From positions 2,786,501 through 2,850,500 of the forward strand of contig NZ_CP018632.1 of the NCBI RefSeq assembly GCF_002215215.1: a DNA stretch of 64,000 nt, given 5' to 3'. Below the pieces are notes generated by a model. It had not been told where the DNA came from and did no database searches. It saw nothing but the letters and a program-made list of their open reading frames with translations. The DNA comes from Granulosicoccus antarcticus IMCC3135 (GTDB taxonomy: Bacteria > Pseudomonadota > Gammaproteobacteria > Granulosicoccales > Granulosicoccaceae). A program made the translations under genes and the position numbers. This document shows positions 19,413-28,007 of this stretch, piece by piece. Every line of letters begins with the position of its first letter. The stretch's first letter is position 1.

Positions 19413-20127
19413 AATGAAAACACTGCTCACAAAGAACACGACCAAAAACGTACTCCTGGCAGAAACCGATTCATCTCTCATACGGGCAGAGCTGGAGAGG
19501 TTGTTATCGGATCGCCGCTTTTCCGGTGCCAGGCAAATGTCGGCTTTCTTGCGCTATATCGTCAGCGAGACACTGGACGGGAATGGCAATCGCATCAAGG
19601 CCTATACCGTTGGAGTTGACGCATTGGGAAAAGCTGATGATTTTGACGCTCAGTCAGATCCTTCAGTACGAGTGTTGGCGCTCCGACTCAGAAAATCGCT
19701 GGAAGCCGCTTACGCGAATGAGCCAGAATGCCACGCTCGTATCGTCATGAACGTGGGATCCTATGTTCCGAAATTCTACAAGCCGACTGACTTTCTATCG
19801 GGTGGCGATGAGGAACAAGGATCTGCAGTGAGTGCAACGAATAGTGTCAGTGGACTGGAAGCCAACAGATTGCCAATGCAATCGAATGCGGCTAACAGAC
19901 GTCTTGTCGACATTCATGAGCGTACTGTTGATTCGCGCTATACAAGTGAGTCGCGACCTGCTGCAACGAAAATCAACTCATCAAACCTGAATGTTGCAAG
20001 GATGGAATCCAGCTCCATACTCGATTCCGTCGCTGCGCCGGAAAAATGGCTTGTGATTACTATTGTCAGTCTGGCCGCTGTGGCCTGGCAAGCGTCAATC
20101 AGTGCGGTTGGTGTACTGCCCTGGTAA
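19413..20127 (+). CDS. Tail-anchored protein with a stand-alone domain seen in front of cyclase/TPR proteins
   Basis: The 237-residue protein starts from the ATG at 19413. Residues about 20-115 resemble the conserved N-terminal domain found before adenylate-cyclase or TPR regions in many proteobacteria: FLRYIVSETLDGNG, IKAYTVGVDALGK, FDAQSDPSVRVLALRLRKSL, ending NVGSYVPKFY. The middle (about 125-205) is Ser/Asn/Arg-rich, low complexity and probably disordered. A single hydrophobic helix near the C-terminus (WLVITIVSLAAVAWQASI) predicts a tail-anchored inner-membrane protein with its domain in the cytoplasm. No catalytic domain follows. The molecular role of the domain is unknown to me; the position between two signalling genes suggests a signalling role. 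Confidence 0.65.
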
Positions 20128-20298
20128 CAGGTCCTGATTTTCCAGAATTCATTGATCCCTGGTTGTGCAGGACTGCAGAACACCTGATGGGAGTTGATGG
20201 ATGTTGTCAGACTGGCTAGAGTTATTGGTCAGACAAGTCAGTAATGGGCATCCGAAAGCTTGACTGACAATTACACTGCCTTGATATACATTTAAATC

Positions 20299-21282
20299 AT
20301 GCAAGCAAAAATAGCGTCTTTATCCAAACAGGCAGTAGCCGCTTCGCGAACCAATTTGACGTTGGTTCTGGCACTGTTCATGGGGCTCTGTGCTTTGGGG
20401 CTGCACTTGTGGGTGCCGAACTACAGTTTGTTGAATATTCCTGTGGAGAATGTTCTCCACGGCCTGTCACTCGTTGCGGTTGGCCTGGTGATAACAGGAA
20501 AGTATCAGGGAGCTGAGAAAGTCAGTCGCGAGGAAGCTGCCAGAGCACGACAACTGCAAGCCATGCTTTCCATGTTCATGGTGGTGAAGCACGAGCTCCA
20601 CAATGATATGCAGGTCGTCATGGGCAATGCTGAGCTGGCAGCCATGATGGTCGAAACCGGCACAGGTGAGGCTGTGGAAAAGCCGGTTCGTAATATCAAC
20701 GAGGCCGCAGCGCTGGCCATTGAGCGCATTGAGCAGCTGTCCGTCTTTTCAGCATCCATGAAAACGAGTCCCGCCGCCATTGATATCAATGCGCTCATGC
20801 GCGAGACAGCTGCAAGGCTGACCTCGGAGGTACCCGCCATTGTGATGTTGCGTCTTGAGCTGGAGCCGCTCTCATCTCGAATCCTGGTTGATCGAAACCT
20901 GCTGAGCCTGAGTTTGTCCTATCTGATTCGCCTGGCCGTAAAAACCTTGTCGCACGGTGGCGAAATTGTTGTCAGGACACGCAGTGCCAGTATCTGGACC
21001 GGTCAGGAGCACATTTCAGCGACGACCGAAATTTTTCTGGTCCGTGGTCTGGGGCGATCTGGTAATGGCAGTAATGCTGCCACGCTTGACAGGCAGCAGG
21101 CCAAATACGTCCGTATTCTGGAAGAGGCCCGCAGCACGACTCAGGCCTTGGTAGAGCGCAGTGGGGCCTCTGTCCTGGTAAGACCTATCGAGACCAACAG
21201 TGAATCATTGATCAAGATAGGATTCGTTAGTGCGGTGGTGAAGGGCAATCTCAAAGAGCCAGTCATCATTGACGAGTTCTGA
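20299..21282 (+). CDS. Degenerate membrane histidine kinase-like protein
   Basis: The 327-residue protein has two membrane helices near residues 20-41 and 53-70 with almost no periplasmic loop. A helical region with a histidine motif (KHELHNDMQVVMGNAELA, about 95-113) follows, then a second helix, resembling a DHp dimerisation domain. The expected ATP-binding domain (about 190-310) keeps the strand pattern (GGEIVVRTRSAS) but lacks the N-box Asn: the equivalent helix reads LLSLSLSYLIRLAVKTL. No DxGxG box or glycine lid is visible. It may act as a phosphotransfer or scaffold protein rather than a kinase. The short membrane-embedded input resembles sensors of membrane state. Confidence 0.6.
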   Translation: MQAKIASLSKQAVAASRTNLTLVLALFMGLCALGLHLWVPNYSLLNIPVENVLHGLSLVAVGLVITGKYQGAEKVSREEAARARQLQAMLSMFMVVKHELHNDMQVVMGNAELAAMMVETGTGEAVEKPVRNINEAAALAIERIEQLSVFSASMKTSPAAIDINALMRETAARLTSEVPAIVMLRLELEPLSSRILVDRNLLSLSLSYLIRLAVKTLSHGGEIVVRTRSASIWTGQEHISATTEIFLVRGLGRSGNGSNAATLDRQQAKYVRILEEARSTTQALVERSGASVLVRPIETNSESLIKIGFVSAVVKGNLKEPVIIDEF

Positions 21283-21322
21283 ATTGATGAGTTCTGACTT
21301 GCTTTGCGAATAAACAGATTAT

Positions 21323-22306
21323 TCAGGCAACCCCAATCAGAATGCCGGCTGCCAGTACCAGCGAACCGCCAAGAATGACTTGAAACATGGCTCGTCCCCA
21401 AGGCGTTTCCATGAACTTGTGCTGGATCCAGGTGATTGCCCACAGCTCGACAAATACAACTCCGATGGCCACCGTGGTGGCTGTTTTGAAGTCCGGTATC
21501 AAATAGGGCAACGCGTGTCCAAGACCGCCAACGGTTGTCATGATGCCAGAGGCCAGACCACGTTTCAGCGGTGAACCACGCCCGGTCAGCACACCATCGT
21601 CATGGGCCGCCTCTGTAAAGCCCATGGAGATTCCGGCACCGATGGATGCCGAGAGTCCAATCAGAAAGGTATTCCAGGTGTTGCCAGTTGCAAAGGCGGC
21701 AGCGAAGATGGGCGCCAGTGTCGAAATGGAGCCGTCCATCAAACCGGCGAGCCCGGGCTGCACATAAGTCAGCAGAAATTGCCTTTTCTCGGTTTCTTCT
21801 TCAGTTTGACGAACGTCCTCAGGCACATTTTTTCTACCCAGATTGATCGCCAGATCCATATGGCGTGACTCTGCATTGGCCAGATCTCCCAGTAAGCGAC
21901 GGGTATCGGCATCCTGAGTTTGTGAGGCTGCGACGCGATAGAAGCGTGCCGACTGATCTTCCATCTGTTCGGCCATCGCACGGGTCTTGTCCAGTGGCAG
22001 AGGTCGGACCAGCCAGTCGGGTTTGCGCTCGTAATAGCCTTTGACATGCTCACGTCGTATCAGTGGAATGACATCGCCAAAACGCCGCTTATGCAGCTCG
22101 ATGAGTCCGGCCCGGTGTCTGCTTTCCTCATCGGCCATGCCGTCGAAAATGGCTGCCGAATCCGGATAGGATTCACGCAATCCATCGGCGTAGGAGCGAT
22201 AGATACGCATATCATCTTCTTCCGAGGAAATGGCCAGCGCCAGAACTTCCTGCTCGTTCAGAGTATTGAATGAACGGCGGCTACTCGGTAAAAAGCGTGT
22301 CAGCAT
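21323..22306 (-). CDS. mbfA: MbfA-like iron exporter (ferritin-like domain plus VIT1 domain)
   Basis: The 327-residue protein fuses an N-terminal ferritin/rubrerythrin-like four-helix domain (about 1-150) with a C-terminal CCC1/VIT1 membrane domain. Diiron-type carboxylate motifs include EEDDMRIYRSYAD, ADEESRHRAGL and the second pair MEDQSARFYRVAA and LANAESRHMD. The membrane part has about five helices and the conserved SISTLAPIFAAAFATG and ASIGAGISMGFTEA segments. MbfA proteins of alphaproteobacteria export iron and protect against peroxide. It lies 31 bases downstream of modC on the same strand with its own GGTGGAA site, suggesting read-through from the molybdate operon. No Fur site is evident directly upstream. 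Confidence 0.88.
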   Translation of the reverse strand: MLTRFLPSSRRSFNTLNEQEVLALAISSEEDDMRIYRSYADGLRESYPDSAAIFDGMADEESRHRAGLIELHKRRFGDVIPLIRREHVKGYYERKPDWLVRPLPLDKTRAMAEQMEDQSARFYRVAASQTQDADTRRLLGDLANAESRHMDLAINLGRKNVPEDVRQTEEETEKRQFLLTYVQPGLAGLMDGSISTLAPIFAAAFATGNTWNTFLIGLSASIGAGISMGFTEAAHDDGVLTGRGSPLKRGLASGIMTTVGGLGHALPYLIPDFKTATTVAIGVVFVELWAITWIQHKFMETPWGRAMFQVILGGSLVLAAGILIGVA

Positions 22307-22337
22307 GATAATTCCACCATAGAAGTTTTATCTGAAA

Positions 22338-23438
22338 TCAGGACTGAGCGGTATCAGCAGCAATGGCATGAATACCAATCTCTCTGATGGTAACGCTCAA
22401 CGGCATGCCCGGTTTGACGCCATATTCGCTGGCGTTGTGGAAGGGTATGCGGAATCGCAAGGCTTTGGCAATCGTATCCAGGTGCAAGCGGATCGATAAC
22501 TCATCTCCCAGTCCCACCGCATCGCTGACCTGGCCATGCAGGTGATTGGGGCTGTTCTCAGTGCTACCGGGATGCCTGATGGAAACCGAGCTTGGTGCAA
22601 TAAGCAGTGTTACCTGAGTGCCAACAGGAAAACCATTGGCTTGACCGATCAGCTGTTGTTTCGATTGCAGGTCGTAGACAGTGTGTGTGGCGGTCTGCTT
22701 GATGACTCGGGCACTGAGCAGATTCTGATGGCCCAGCAACTTGGCGATTTCCTTGCTTCGTGGGGCGCTGATAACCTCCTGAACTTTCCCCTGTTGCAAC
22801 GTGCGTCCGCGATGGATGAGGCACAGGCTATCAGCCAGCTGCTGCACTTCACTGATGTCGTGAGTTACCAGCAGAATGGGCACATGCAGGTCTGTGCGTA
22901 GTTGTGCCAGTTCCCGATAGAGCTTGCGACGCGTTTGCTGGTCGACGGCTGAAAAGGGTTCATCCAGTAGCAGGGCTGCCGGCTCACGGGCCAGTGCTCT
23001 GGCCAGGGCCACACGTTGGCGCTGACCACCCGAGAGCTCGTGCGGTTTGCGATCCTCAAGCCCTGACATATTGGTGCGGGCAAGCCATTCCATCGCCTGT
23101 TGTCGACGTTGGGCGGCAGGCCGATTCTGTACAGCGAGCATGACGTTGTCGAGCGTACTCTTGTGCGGGAACAGCGCGTAGTGCTGAAATACCATACCCA
23201 CCTTGCGTTTCTGCGGTGACAGATGGATATTGCTTGAGGTATCCAGCCAGGTCTGTTGGTTGCAACTGACGCGTGCAGTGTCAACTGACTGAAGGCCGGC
23301 GATCGTCCTCAGTACGGTGCTTTTACCGCTGCCCGACGGGCCGACCAGCGCCAGCATCTCGCCCGGTTGGCATACCAGATTGACATCCAGAGCGATGGGC
23401 GAGGTTTGTGACAGGCGGACTTCAAGTGCATGATTCAT
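22338..23438 (-). CDS. modC: Molybdate ABC transporter ATP-binding protein
   Basis: ModC is the ATPase of the molybdate importer. In 366 residues it shows Walker A GPSGSGKST (about 34-42), signature LSGGQRQRVALARAL, Walker B LLLDEPFSAVD and the switch His in LLVTHDISEV. Residues about 290-355 form a C-terminal TOBE/MOP-like domain that can bind oxyanion for feedback (the NHLHGQVSDAVGLGDELSI strand region). Its start overlaps the modB stop by four bases. The order modA-modB-modC is canonical. Confidence 0.93.
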   Translation of the reverse strand: MNHALEVRLSQTSPIALDVNLVCQPGEMLALVGPSGSGKSTVLRTIAGLQSVDTARVSCNQQTWLDTSSNIHLSPQKRKVGMVFQHYALFPHKSTLDNVMLAVQNRPAAQRRQQAMEWLARTNMSGLEDRKPHELSGGQRQRVALARALAREPAALLLDEPFSAVDQQTRRKLYRELAQLRTDLHVPILLVTHDISEVQQLADSLCLIHRGRTLQQGKVQEVISAPRSKEIAKLLGHQNLLSARVIKQTATHTVYDLQSKQQLIGQANGFPVGTQVTLLIAPSSVSIRHPGSTENSPNHLHGQVSDAVGLGDELSIRLHLDTIAKALRFRIPFHNASEYGVKPGMPLSVTIREIGIHAIAADTAQS

Positions 23439-24082
23439 GGAGTCGGACTGCTTTTACGGACCACCAGCAAGGCGAGTAGGGAAAACGCCACCAATATCAG
23501 ACTGTACCAGCCAGCGGTCTGCATATCGAAGGCCTGCACGCTGTCATAGATGGCAATGGATACGGTGCGTGTTACGCCGTCGATATTGCCGCCAACCAGC
23601 AAAACGACCCCGAATTCTCCCAGTGTGTGGGCAAAGACGAGTGTGCCACTGGCCAGCATGCCTTGCCAGGTGAGTGGCAATTCTATATGCCACCAGGTTC
23701 TGGACGGAGACAGGCCACTGACCCAGGCGGCTTCGCGTACCTCCAGCGGCAATGTACTGTAAGCCAATTGTATGGGTTGTACGGCAAAGGGCAGGTTGAC
23801 CACAATGGAGGCCACTACCAGGCCCGGGAAGGTAAAGACCAGGGGCGCTCCGAACAATTTGACGGCTGCCGCACCGCTTATCGTCTCCGGACTGAACAGG
23901 ACCAGCAGGTAGTAGCCAATGACGGTTGGTGGCAGTACCAGTGGCAAAAACAGAATGGCTTCTATCCAGGGTTTCGAACGCACTCGGGTAAATGCCAGCC
24001 AGCGGCCCAGCAGAAGCCCGATGGGCAGCAGCAGCAGCATGGTCCACAGAGCCAGTTTGAAGGAAACAAGGAACGGTGACAT
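23435..24082 (-). CDS. modB: Molybdate ABC transporter permease
   Basis: The 215-residue inner-membrane permease has about five or six helices. The coupling-helix (EAA) segment reads EAAWVSGLSPSRTWWHIELP, and LGEFGVVLLVGGNIDGVTRT is the hallmark of ModB/TupB-type permeases. The family is normally about 220-230 residues, so it is complete. It lies between modA (21-base gap) and modC (4-base overlap). Confidence 0.93.
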   Translation of the reverse strand: MSPFLVSFKLALWTMLLLLPIGLLLGRWLAFTRVRSKPWIEAILFLPLVLPPTVIGYYLLVLFSPETISGAAAVKLFGAPLVFTFPGLVVASIVVNLPFAVQPIQLAYSTLPLEVREAAWVSGLSPSRTWWHIELPLTWQGMLASGTLVFAHTLGEFGVVLLVGGNIDGVTRTVSIAIYDSVQAFDMQTAGWYSLILVAFSLLALLVVRKSSPTP

Positions 24083-24103
24083 GGGGAAGTGTGAGTGCCC
24101 TGT

Positions 24104-24901
24104 TTAACTTATCGGAGTCAGGCCGTAACGGCTGAGTATGCTTGCCGCTGATTCACCCTGCAGCCATTCGTACAAGGTCTGTGCGCCAGTTCTTGCCGGA
24201 TTCAACAGAACCATCTGGTGGATAACCGGTTCATAGCTGCCAGGCTCAAGCGGCATTTTCTGCAACTCAGGTGGCAACTGCATGACGAGCGTATCGGGAA
24301 CCAGGGCGTAATCGACGGCACCTGTCAGTGCGAATTGCAGGGTCTGTGCTGCATTTTCTGCACTTAGCAGATAACCTGCTGGCAAGGGCCAGAGGCCTGC
24401 GCTGTCGAGCGCCTGTTTAGCTGCGATACCGTAGGGAGCATGGCGTGGATTGGGAATGGTGAGTTTGAAGGGCTCGGATTTCTCCAGTTTGCCGATCATC
24501 ACTTGCAGACCGGACTGGGGGAGCGCTTTGCCAACGTTGGCTTGTGCCGGTGTTTGCGTGGCGGTGCGCCAGACTAACGAGATTGCGCCTGTGGCCAGCG
24601 TTACTCCGGCATCATGCGTCTTGCCCAGGGTTGCAAGCTGCTGGACCGTTGATTGATCGGCCGACAGGTAGAGCTCGAACGGCGCTCCGTGACGAATCTG
24701 TGTGGTGAGCAGGCCGGATGAGGCAAAGCTGGTGCGTGGCTCAATTTCACCTGTTTCTGACCGATAAGCCTGCATGAGCTCTGGCCAGAGCGTACGAAAA
24801 CTTGAGGCCAGCGCTACCAGGGGCGGCTCGGAATGGCTCTCTGCCGTGGCCGGTACGCTAATTGTGCACAACAGCAATGCGAAACAGAGGCAGCCTAGCA
24901 T
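24104..24901 (-). CDS. modA: Molybdate ABC transporter periplasmic substrate-binding protein
   Basis: ModA captures molybdate in the periplasm. From the ATG at 24901 it has 265 residues with a signal peptide (LGCLCFALLLCTISVPATA) cut after ATA. Hallmarks are ASSFRTLWPELMQAY, FASSGLLTTQIRHGAPFEL, SADQSTV, IPNPRHAPYG and the ENAAQTLQFAL block that form the oxyanion pocket. An upstream ATG at 24970 extends the frame but would leave three bases between it and the divergent dgkA start. The 24901 start leaves 72 bases for promoters and puts the signal peptide at the N-terminus. No clear Mo-box palindrome was found in that gap. Confidence 0.9.
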   Translation of the reverse strand: MLGCLCFALLLCTISVPATAESHSEPPLVALASSFRTLWPELMQAYRSETGEIEPRTSFASSGLLTTQIRHGAPFELYLSADQSTVQQLATLGKTHDAGVTLATGAISLVWRTATQTPAQANVGKALPQSGLQVMIGKLEKSEPFKLTIPNPRHAPYGIAAKQALDSAGLWPLPAGYLLSAENAAQTLQFALTGAVDYALVPDTLVMQLPPELQKMPLEPGSYEPVIHQMVLLNPARTGAQTLYEWLQGESAASILSRYGLTPIS

Positions 24902-24973
24902 GCCCTGTAACCGTCTTTGCGCGTTATGCTTTGCAGGTGGAGTTGCCTGAGCGTGGAGCAGGATAGTCATTGC

Positions 24974-25345
24974 ATGCAAAAGAACACTGGTCTGAAGAGA
25001 ATACGGCTTGCTGGAGTTTACGCCTTTAACGGTATTACGGCTGCCTTGCGTCATGAAGCGGCGTTCAGGCAGGAAGCCTTGCTGGCACTGTTTGTACTGC
25101 CCGTTGTGTTCTGGCTTGATATCAGTTCGGTTGAACGCGTCCTGTTAGTCGCTGTAACCATCCTGGTGCTGATCGTGGAGCTTCTCAACAGCGCTCTGGA
25201 GGCCGTTGTCGATCGAGTCGGCTCCGAACATCATGTGTTGTCCGGAAGAGCCAAGGATATGGGCTCGGGTGCCGTAATGGTTGCCTTGATTCTGTGGATA
25301 TATGTCTGGGTGGAGATTGTAGTTCTGGGCGTCTGGCTGGCCTGA
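24974..25345 (+). CDS. dgkA: Diacylglycerol kinase, prokaryotic type
   Basis: DgkA phosphorylates membrane diacylglycerol to phosphatidic acid, recycling lipid left by periplasmic glucan or LPS modification. The 123-residue protein has the amphipathic start, AAFRQEALLAL with a catalytic-site Glu, three membrane helices and the signature ELLNSALEAVVDRVG followed by AKDMGSGAV. The ATG at 24974 gives the usual length; an upstream ATG at 24917 would add 19 non-conserved residues. It sits between modABC and tupBC, and tupB begins 18 bases downstream, so it probably shares a transcript with tupBC. Confidence 0.95.
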   Translation: MQKNTGLKRIRLAGVYAFNGITAALRHEAAFRQEALLALFVLPVVFWLDISSVERVLLVAVTILVLIVELLNSALEAVVDRVGSEHHVLSGRAKDMGSGAVMVALILWIYVWVEIVVLGVWLA

Positions 25346-25363
25346 GAAAACGCAGACACTCCG

Positions 25364-26080
25364 ATGCAAAGTTTCATGGATGCGCTGATGGAAGCGTTGG
25401 CGCTTGTTATCGCCTTTGATGGTGATCTGCAGGAAATCATCCTGCTGTCCATACAGGTCAGTTTCACAGCCGTCGTGCTCAGCGCCCTGGTCGGTTTGCC
25501 CGTCGGTGCCTGGCTGGCCATAACCGACTCGCGTCTGCGTCCGGTGTTGGTGATGCTGACCACAGCCATGATGGGCTTGCCGCCGGTTGTCGTCGGACTG
25601 GTGGTCTATCTGTTGTTGTCCAATGCCGGCGTACTGGGTCCCTTGCAGCTGTTGTATACACCGACCGCAATGATCATCGCTCAGTCCATTCTGGTAACGC
25701 CCATTGTTACCGCCTTGACGCGGGAGACCATCGCGAATCTGCATGATCAGTATGCAGACCAGCTCAATTTACTGGGAGTAAGCGGCATGCGACGCATGCG
25801 CACCCTGTTATGGGAGGGCCGTCATGGTTTACTGACGGCATTGCTCGCAGGGTTCGGACGGGCGATTGCCGAAGTAGGGGCTGTGATCATGGTGGGCGGC
25901 AACATCAATCATGTCACCCGAGTCATGACCACCACCATTGCGCTGGAGACCTCCAAGGGCAATCTGTCCCTGGCACTGGGTCTGGGTATCGTGCTGGTGG
26001 TGCTGGCCATGGTCGTCAATGCAGCCGTACTGGGTCTGGGCTCTTATATGCGCCGACAGGAAGGAGGCTTTCATGGATAA
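25364..26080 (+). CDS. tupB: Tungstate-type ABC transporter permease (TupB-like)
   Basis: The 238-residue permease has about five or six helices. It contains LLGVSGMRRMRTLLWEGRHG as the coupling segment and EVGAVIMVGGNINHVTRVM, then TTTIALETSKG, which is characteristic of TupB rather than ModB. It overlaps tupC by eight bases. The binding protein TupA is not encoded here, so these genes may use a distant TupA or share ModA. The oxyanion specificity is inferred from family resemblance only. Confidence 0.85.
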   Translation: MQSFMDALMEALALVIAFDGDLQEIILLSIQVSFTAVVLSALVGLPVGAWLAITDSRLRPVLVMLTTAMMGLPPVVVGLVVYLLLSNAGVLGPLQLLYTPTAMIIAQSILVTPIVTALTRETIANLHDQYADQLNLLGVSGMRRMRTLLWEGRHGLLTALLAGFGRAIAEVGAVIMVGGNINHVTRVMTTTIALETSKGNLSLALGLGIVLVVLAMVVNAAVLGLGSYMRRQEGGFHG

Positions 26081-26840
26081 GGAGGCATTTTTCATGGATG
26101 AAGGCAGTCATAGCCAGGCGTTGCTGGGCGTGCACTCAGTCAGCGCGGAGGCATTGCGCATAGAGCGAGCCGGGCGTGTGCTGTTGTCGATTGATTCGAT
26201 CGAATTTGGCGCAACTGGCTGCTGTGGCATCGTAGGCCCCAACGGTGCTGGCAAGTCATTACTGGTGCGCACTTTGTGCGGCCTGATGAGGCCGGATGAG
26301 GGGCGCGTCTATTGGGCAGGTTCAGCGCCGGATGCTGCCAGGCGTCATCAGGTTGGACTGTTGTTGCAACGTCCGGTATTGTTGCGGCGCAATGCGGTGC
26401 AGAATATTGTATATGCGTTGCGGGCGGCGGGTCTGTCCCGCAAAGCGTCTGTGGAGCAGGCTCAGCGAGCTTTGGAAGAATCAGGTCTGGCTGCCGTGCG
26501 CGAAGTTCCTTCGCATCGCTTGTCAGGCGGTGAGCAGCAACGCGTTGCACTGGCGCGTGCTCTGGCTCTCAAGCCTGATATGCTCTTTCTGGACGAGGCG
26601 ACGGCGAATGTTGACCCTGCCTCGACGCTGGTCATCGAGCAGCAGCTACTGGGTGCCATGCGCGCTGGATTGAAAGTTGTCATGGTCAGTCACGACGTCG
26701 GGCAAGTCAGGCGCCTTGCCAATGAGGTTGTGTTGATGCACAAAGGCCAGATCGTTGAGCAGAGTTCCCGAACAACATTTTTTGAACAAACCAATAATCC
26801 GGTATCGCGTCGCTGGTTGGCCGGCGAGCTGCTGGTGTGA
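26073..26840 (+). CDS. tupC: Tungstate-type ABC transporter ATP-binding protein (TupC-like)
   Basis: The 255-residue ATPase has Walker A GPNGAGKSLL, signature RLSGGEQQRVALARAL, Walker B MLFLDEATANVDP and switch His in VMVSHDVGQV. It lacks the C-terminal TOBE domain of ModC, as is usual for TupC. Two in-frame ATGs (26073 and 26094) each have an AAGGAGG site (26061-26067 and just before 26086). The first overlaps the tupB stop, so coupling is likely and both starts may be used. The aminotransferase follows 12 bases later. Confidence 0.87.
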   Translation: MDKEAFFMDEGSHSQALLGVHSVSAEALRIERAGRVLLSIDSIEFGATGCCGIVGPNGAGKSLLVRTLCGLMRPDEGRVYWAGSAPDAARRHQVGLLLQRPVLLRRNAVQNIVYALRAAGLSRKASVEQAQRALEESGLAAVREVPSHRLSGGEQQRVALARALALKPDMLFLDEATANVDPASTLVIEQQLLGAMRAGLKVVMVSHDVGQVRRLANEVVLMHKGQIVEQSSRTTFFEQTNNPVSRRWLAGELLV

Positions 26841-26852
26841 TAAGGAGTAGTT

Positions 26853-27848
26853 ATGGCAGGTGAATTTGGCACTCGTTTCATGGATCAGATGGCCGTTAGC
26901 CATTTTTCGGACGGGTGGAGCCAGGAAGAGATGGTCCCCGGGGACTCGATTACATTGCACCCCGGAGCACACGTTTTGCATTACGCCAGTACCTGTTTTG
27001 AAGGGTTGAAGGCGTTTCGTCAGGCTGATGGTGGTGTCGCCATTTTCCGCATGGACAAGAATGTTGCACGTTTTGCCCAAAGTAGCAGCCTGTTATACCT
27101 GCCCGAGATTGATACCGAGCAGACAAGCCGGATGATCAGCGACATCGTCGCGCACTACCGTGACGCCATTCCAGCGCCACCGGCATCGATGTATATCCGC
27201 CCGACCCATATAGGCACCGAGGCGGCTATCGGCAAAGCGGCTGCGCCGTCTGCCACATCCACGCAAATGATTTTGCTGTCGCCGGTTGGAGACTATTTTG
27301 CTGGCGGCGAGGCTTGTCTGAGACTATTGCTTGATGACAAGGGCGTTCGCTGCGGGCCGGACCATGGCATGGTCAAGGGTGGAGGCAACTATGCCAGTGC
27401 GCTCAAGCACATCATGCGTGCACGAGCCAGTGTCAAAGCCGATCAGGTGCTTTTTTGTCCCGGTGGTGATGTGCAGGAAACAGGGGCTGCCAATTTCATC
27501 CTGGTTGACGGTGACAGGATCATTACCAAATCCCTGGACGAGTCATTTTTGCACGGCGTTACCCGCGACTCCTTACTGACTCTGGCGCGCGACAAGGGGC
27601 TGGATGTGCAGGAGCGTGAGCTCACCATTGAGGAGCTGATCGAATGTGCCGCTCATCCAGAGTGTGAAGCGGGTCTGACCGGTACTGCCGCTGTTGTGGC
27701 CGCTGTGGGCACACTCATTCATGATGGTCAGGAATACAAGGTGGGCAGTGGTACGCCCGGACCTCGCATTCGTGCCATGCGCGATGAGCTGAACGCCATT
27801 CAATGGGGGCAGAGTGAAGACCGTCATAATTGGCTGACGCGGGTCTAG
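26853..27848 (+). CDS. ilvE: Branched-chain amino acid aminotransferase (class IV)
   Basis: This PLP enzyme transfers amino groups between branched-chain 2-oxo acids and glutamate. The 331-residue protein has FEGLKAFRQADGG, the substrate-contact Arg/Tyr segment MYIRPTHIGTE, the PLP Lys in HGMVKGGGNYASA, ETGAANFILV, and GTAAVVAAVGTL near the phosphate site. The form is close to the eukaryote-like BCAT type with CGPDHGMVKGG. It follows tupC closely with a GGAG site and may be expressed from the same transcript, although no functional link to tungstate is evident. D-amino acid aminotransferase is a less likely alternative. Confidence 0.88.
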   Translation: MAGEFGTRFMDQMAVSHFSDGWSQEEMVPGDSITLHPGAHVLHYASTCFEGLKAFRQADGGVAIFRMDKNVARFAQSSSLLYLPEIDTEQTSRMISDIVAHYRDAIPAPPASMYIRPTHIGTEAAIGKAAAPSATSTQMILLSPVGDYFAGGEACLRLLLDDKGVRCGPDHGMVKGGGNYASALKHIMRARASVKADQVLFCPGGDVQETGAANFILVDGDRIITKSLDESFLHGVTRDSLLTLARDKGLDVQERELTIEELIECAAHPECEAGLTGTAAVVAAVGTLIHDGQEYKVGSGTPGPRIRAMRDELNAIQWGQSEDRHNWLTRV

Positions 27849-27913
27849 GTGGATTTCAGGGCTCTGATTTGAACAGGGGCGTCGTGATTATGTTCACGGC
27901 GACCCAGAATCGG

Positions 27914-27970
27914 GTTCCGATCCGGGCCCGGAACCGCTGAGATGCTTGCCTGGCACGATCTGGGCATCTC
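27914..27970 (+). promoter_or_regulatory. Two hairpins in the leader of the queuosine-precursor transporter gene
   Basis: Downstream of the aminotransferase, GGTTCCG and CGGAACC (about 27913-27935) enclose a GC-rich loop. GAGATGC (27939-27945) then pairs with GCATCTC (27964-27970). The first may terminate the upstream operon; the second sits 37 bases before the TTG start. Genes of this transporter family are often riboswitch-controlled in other phyla, but I could not match a preQ1 consensus. Confidence 0.4.
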
Positions 27971-28007
27971 TATTGTGTTGTAAACTTTCGGTTTTGGGAG
28001 TATTCAA

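Noticed and set aside
27849-28007. preQ1 riboswitch upstream of yhhQ
   Set aside because: I could not align the loop and pseudoknot sequences of known preQ1 classes to this leader.
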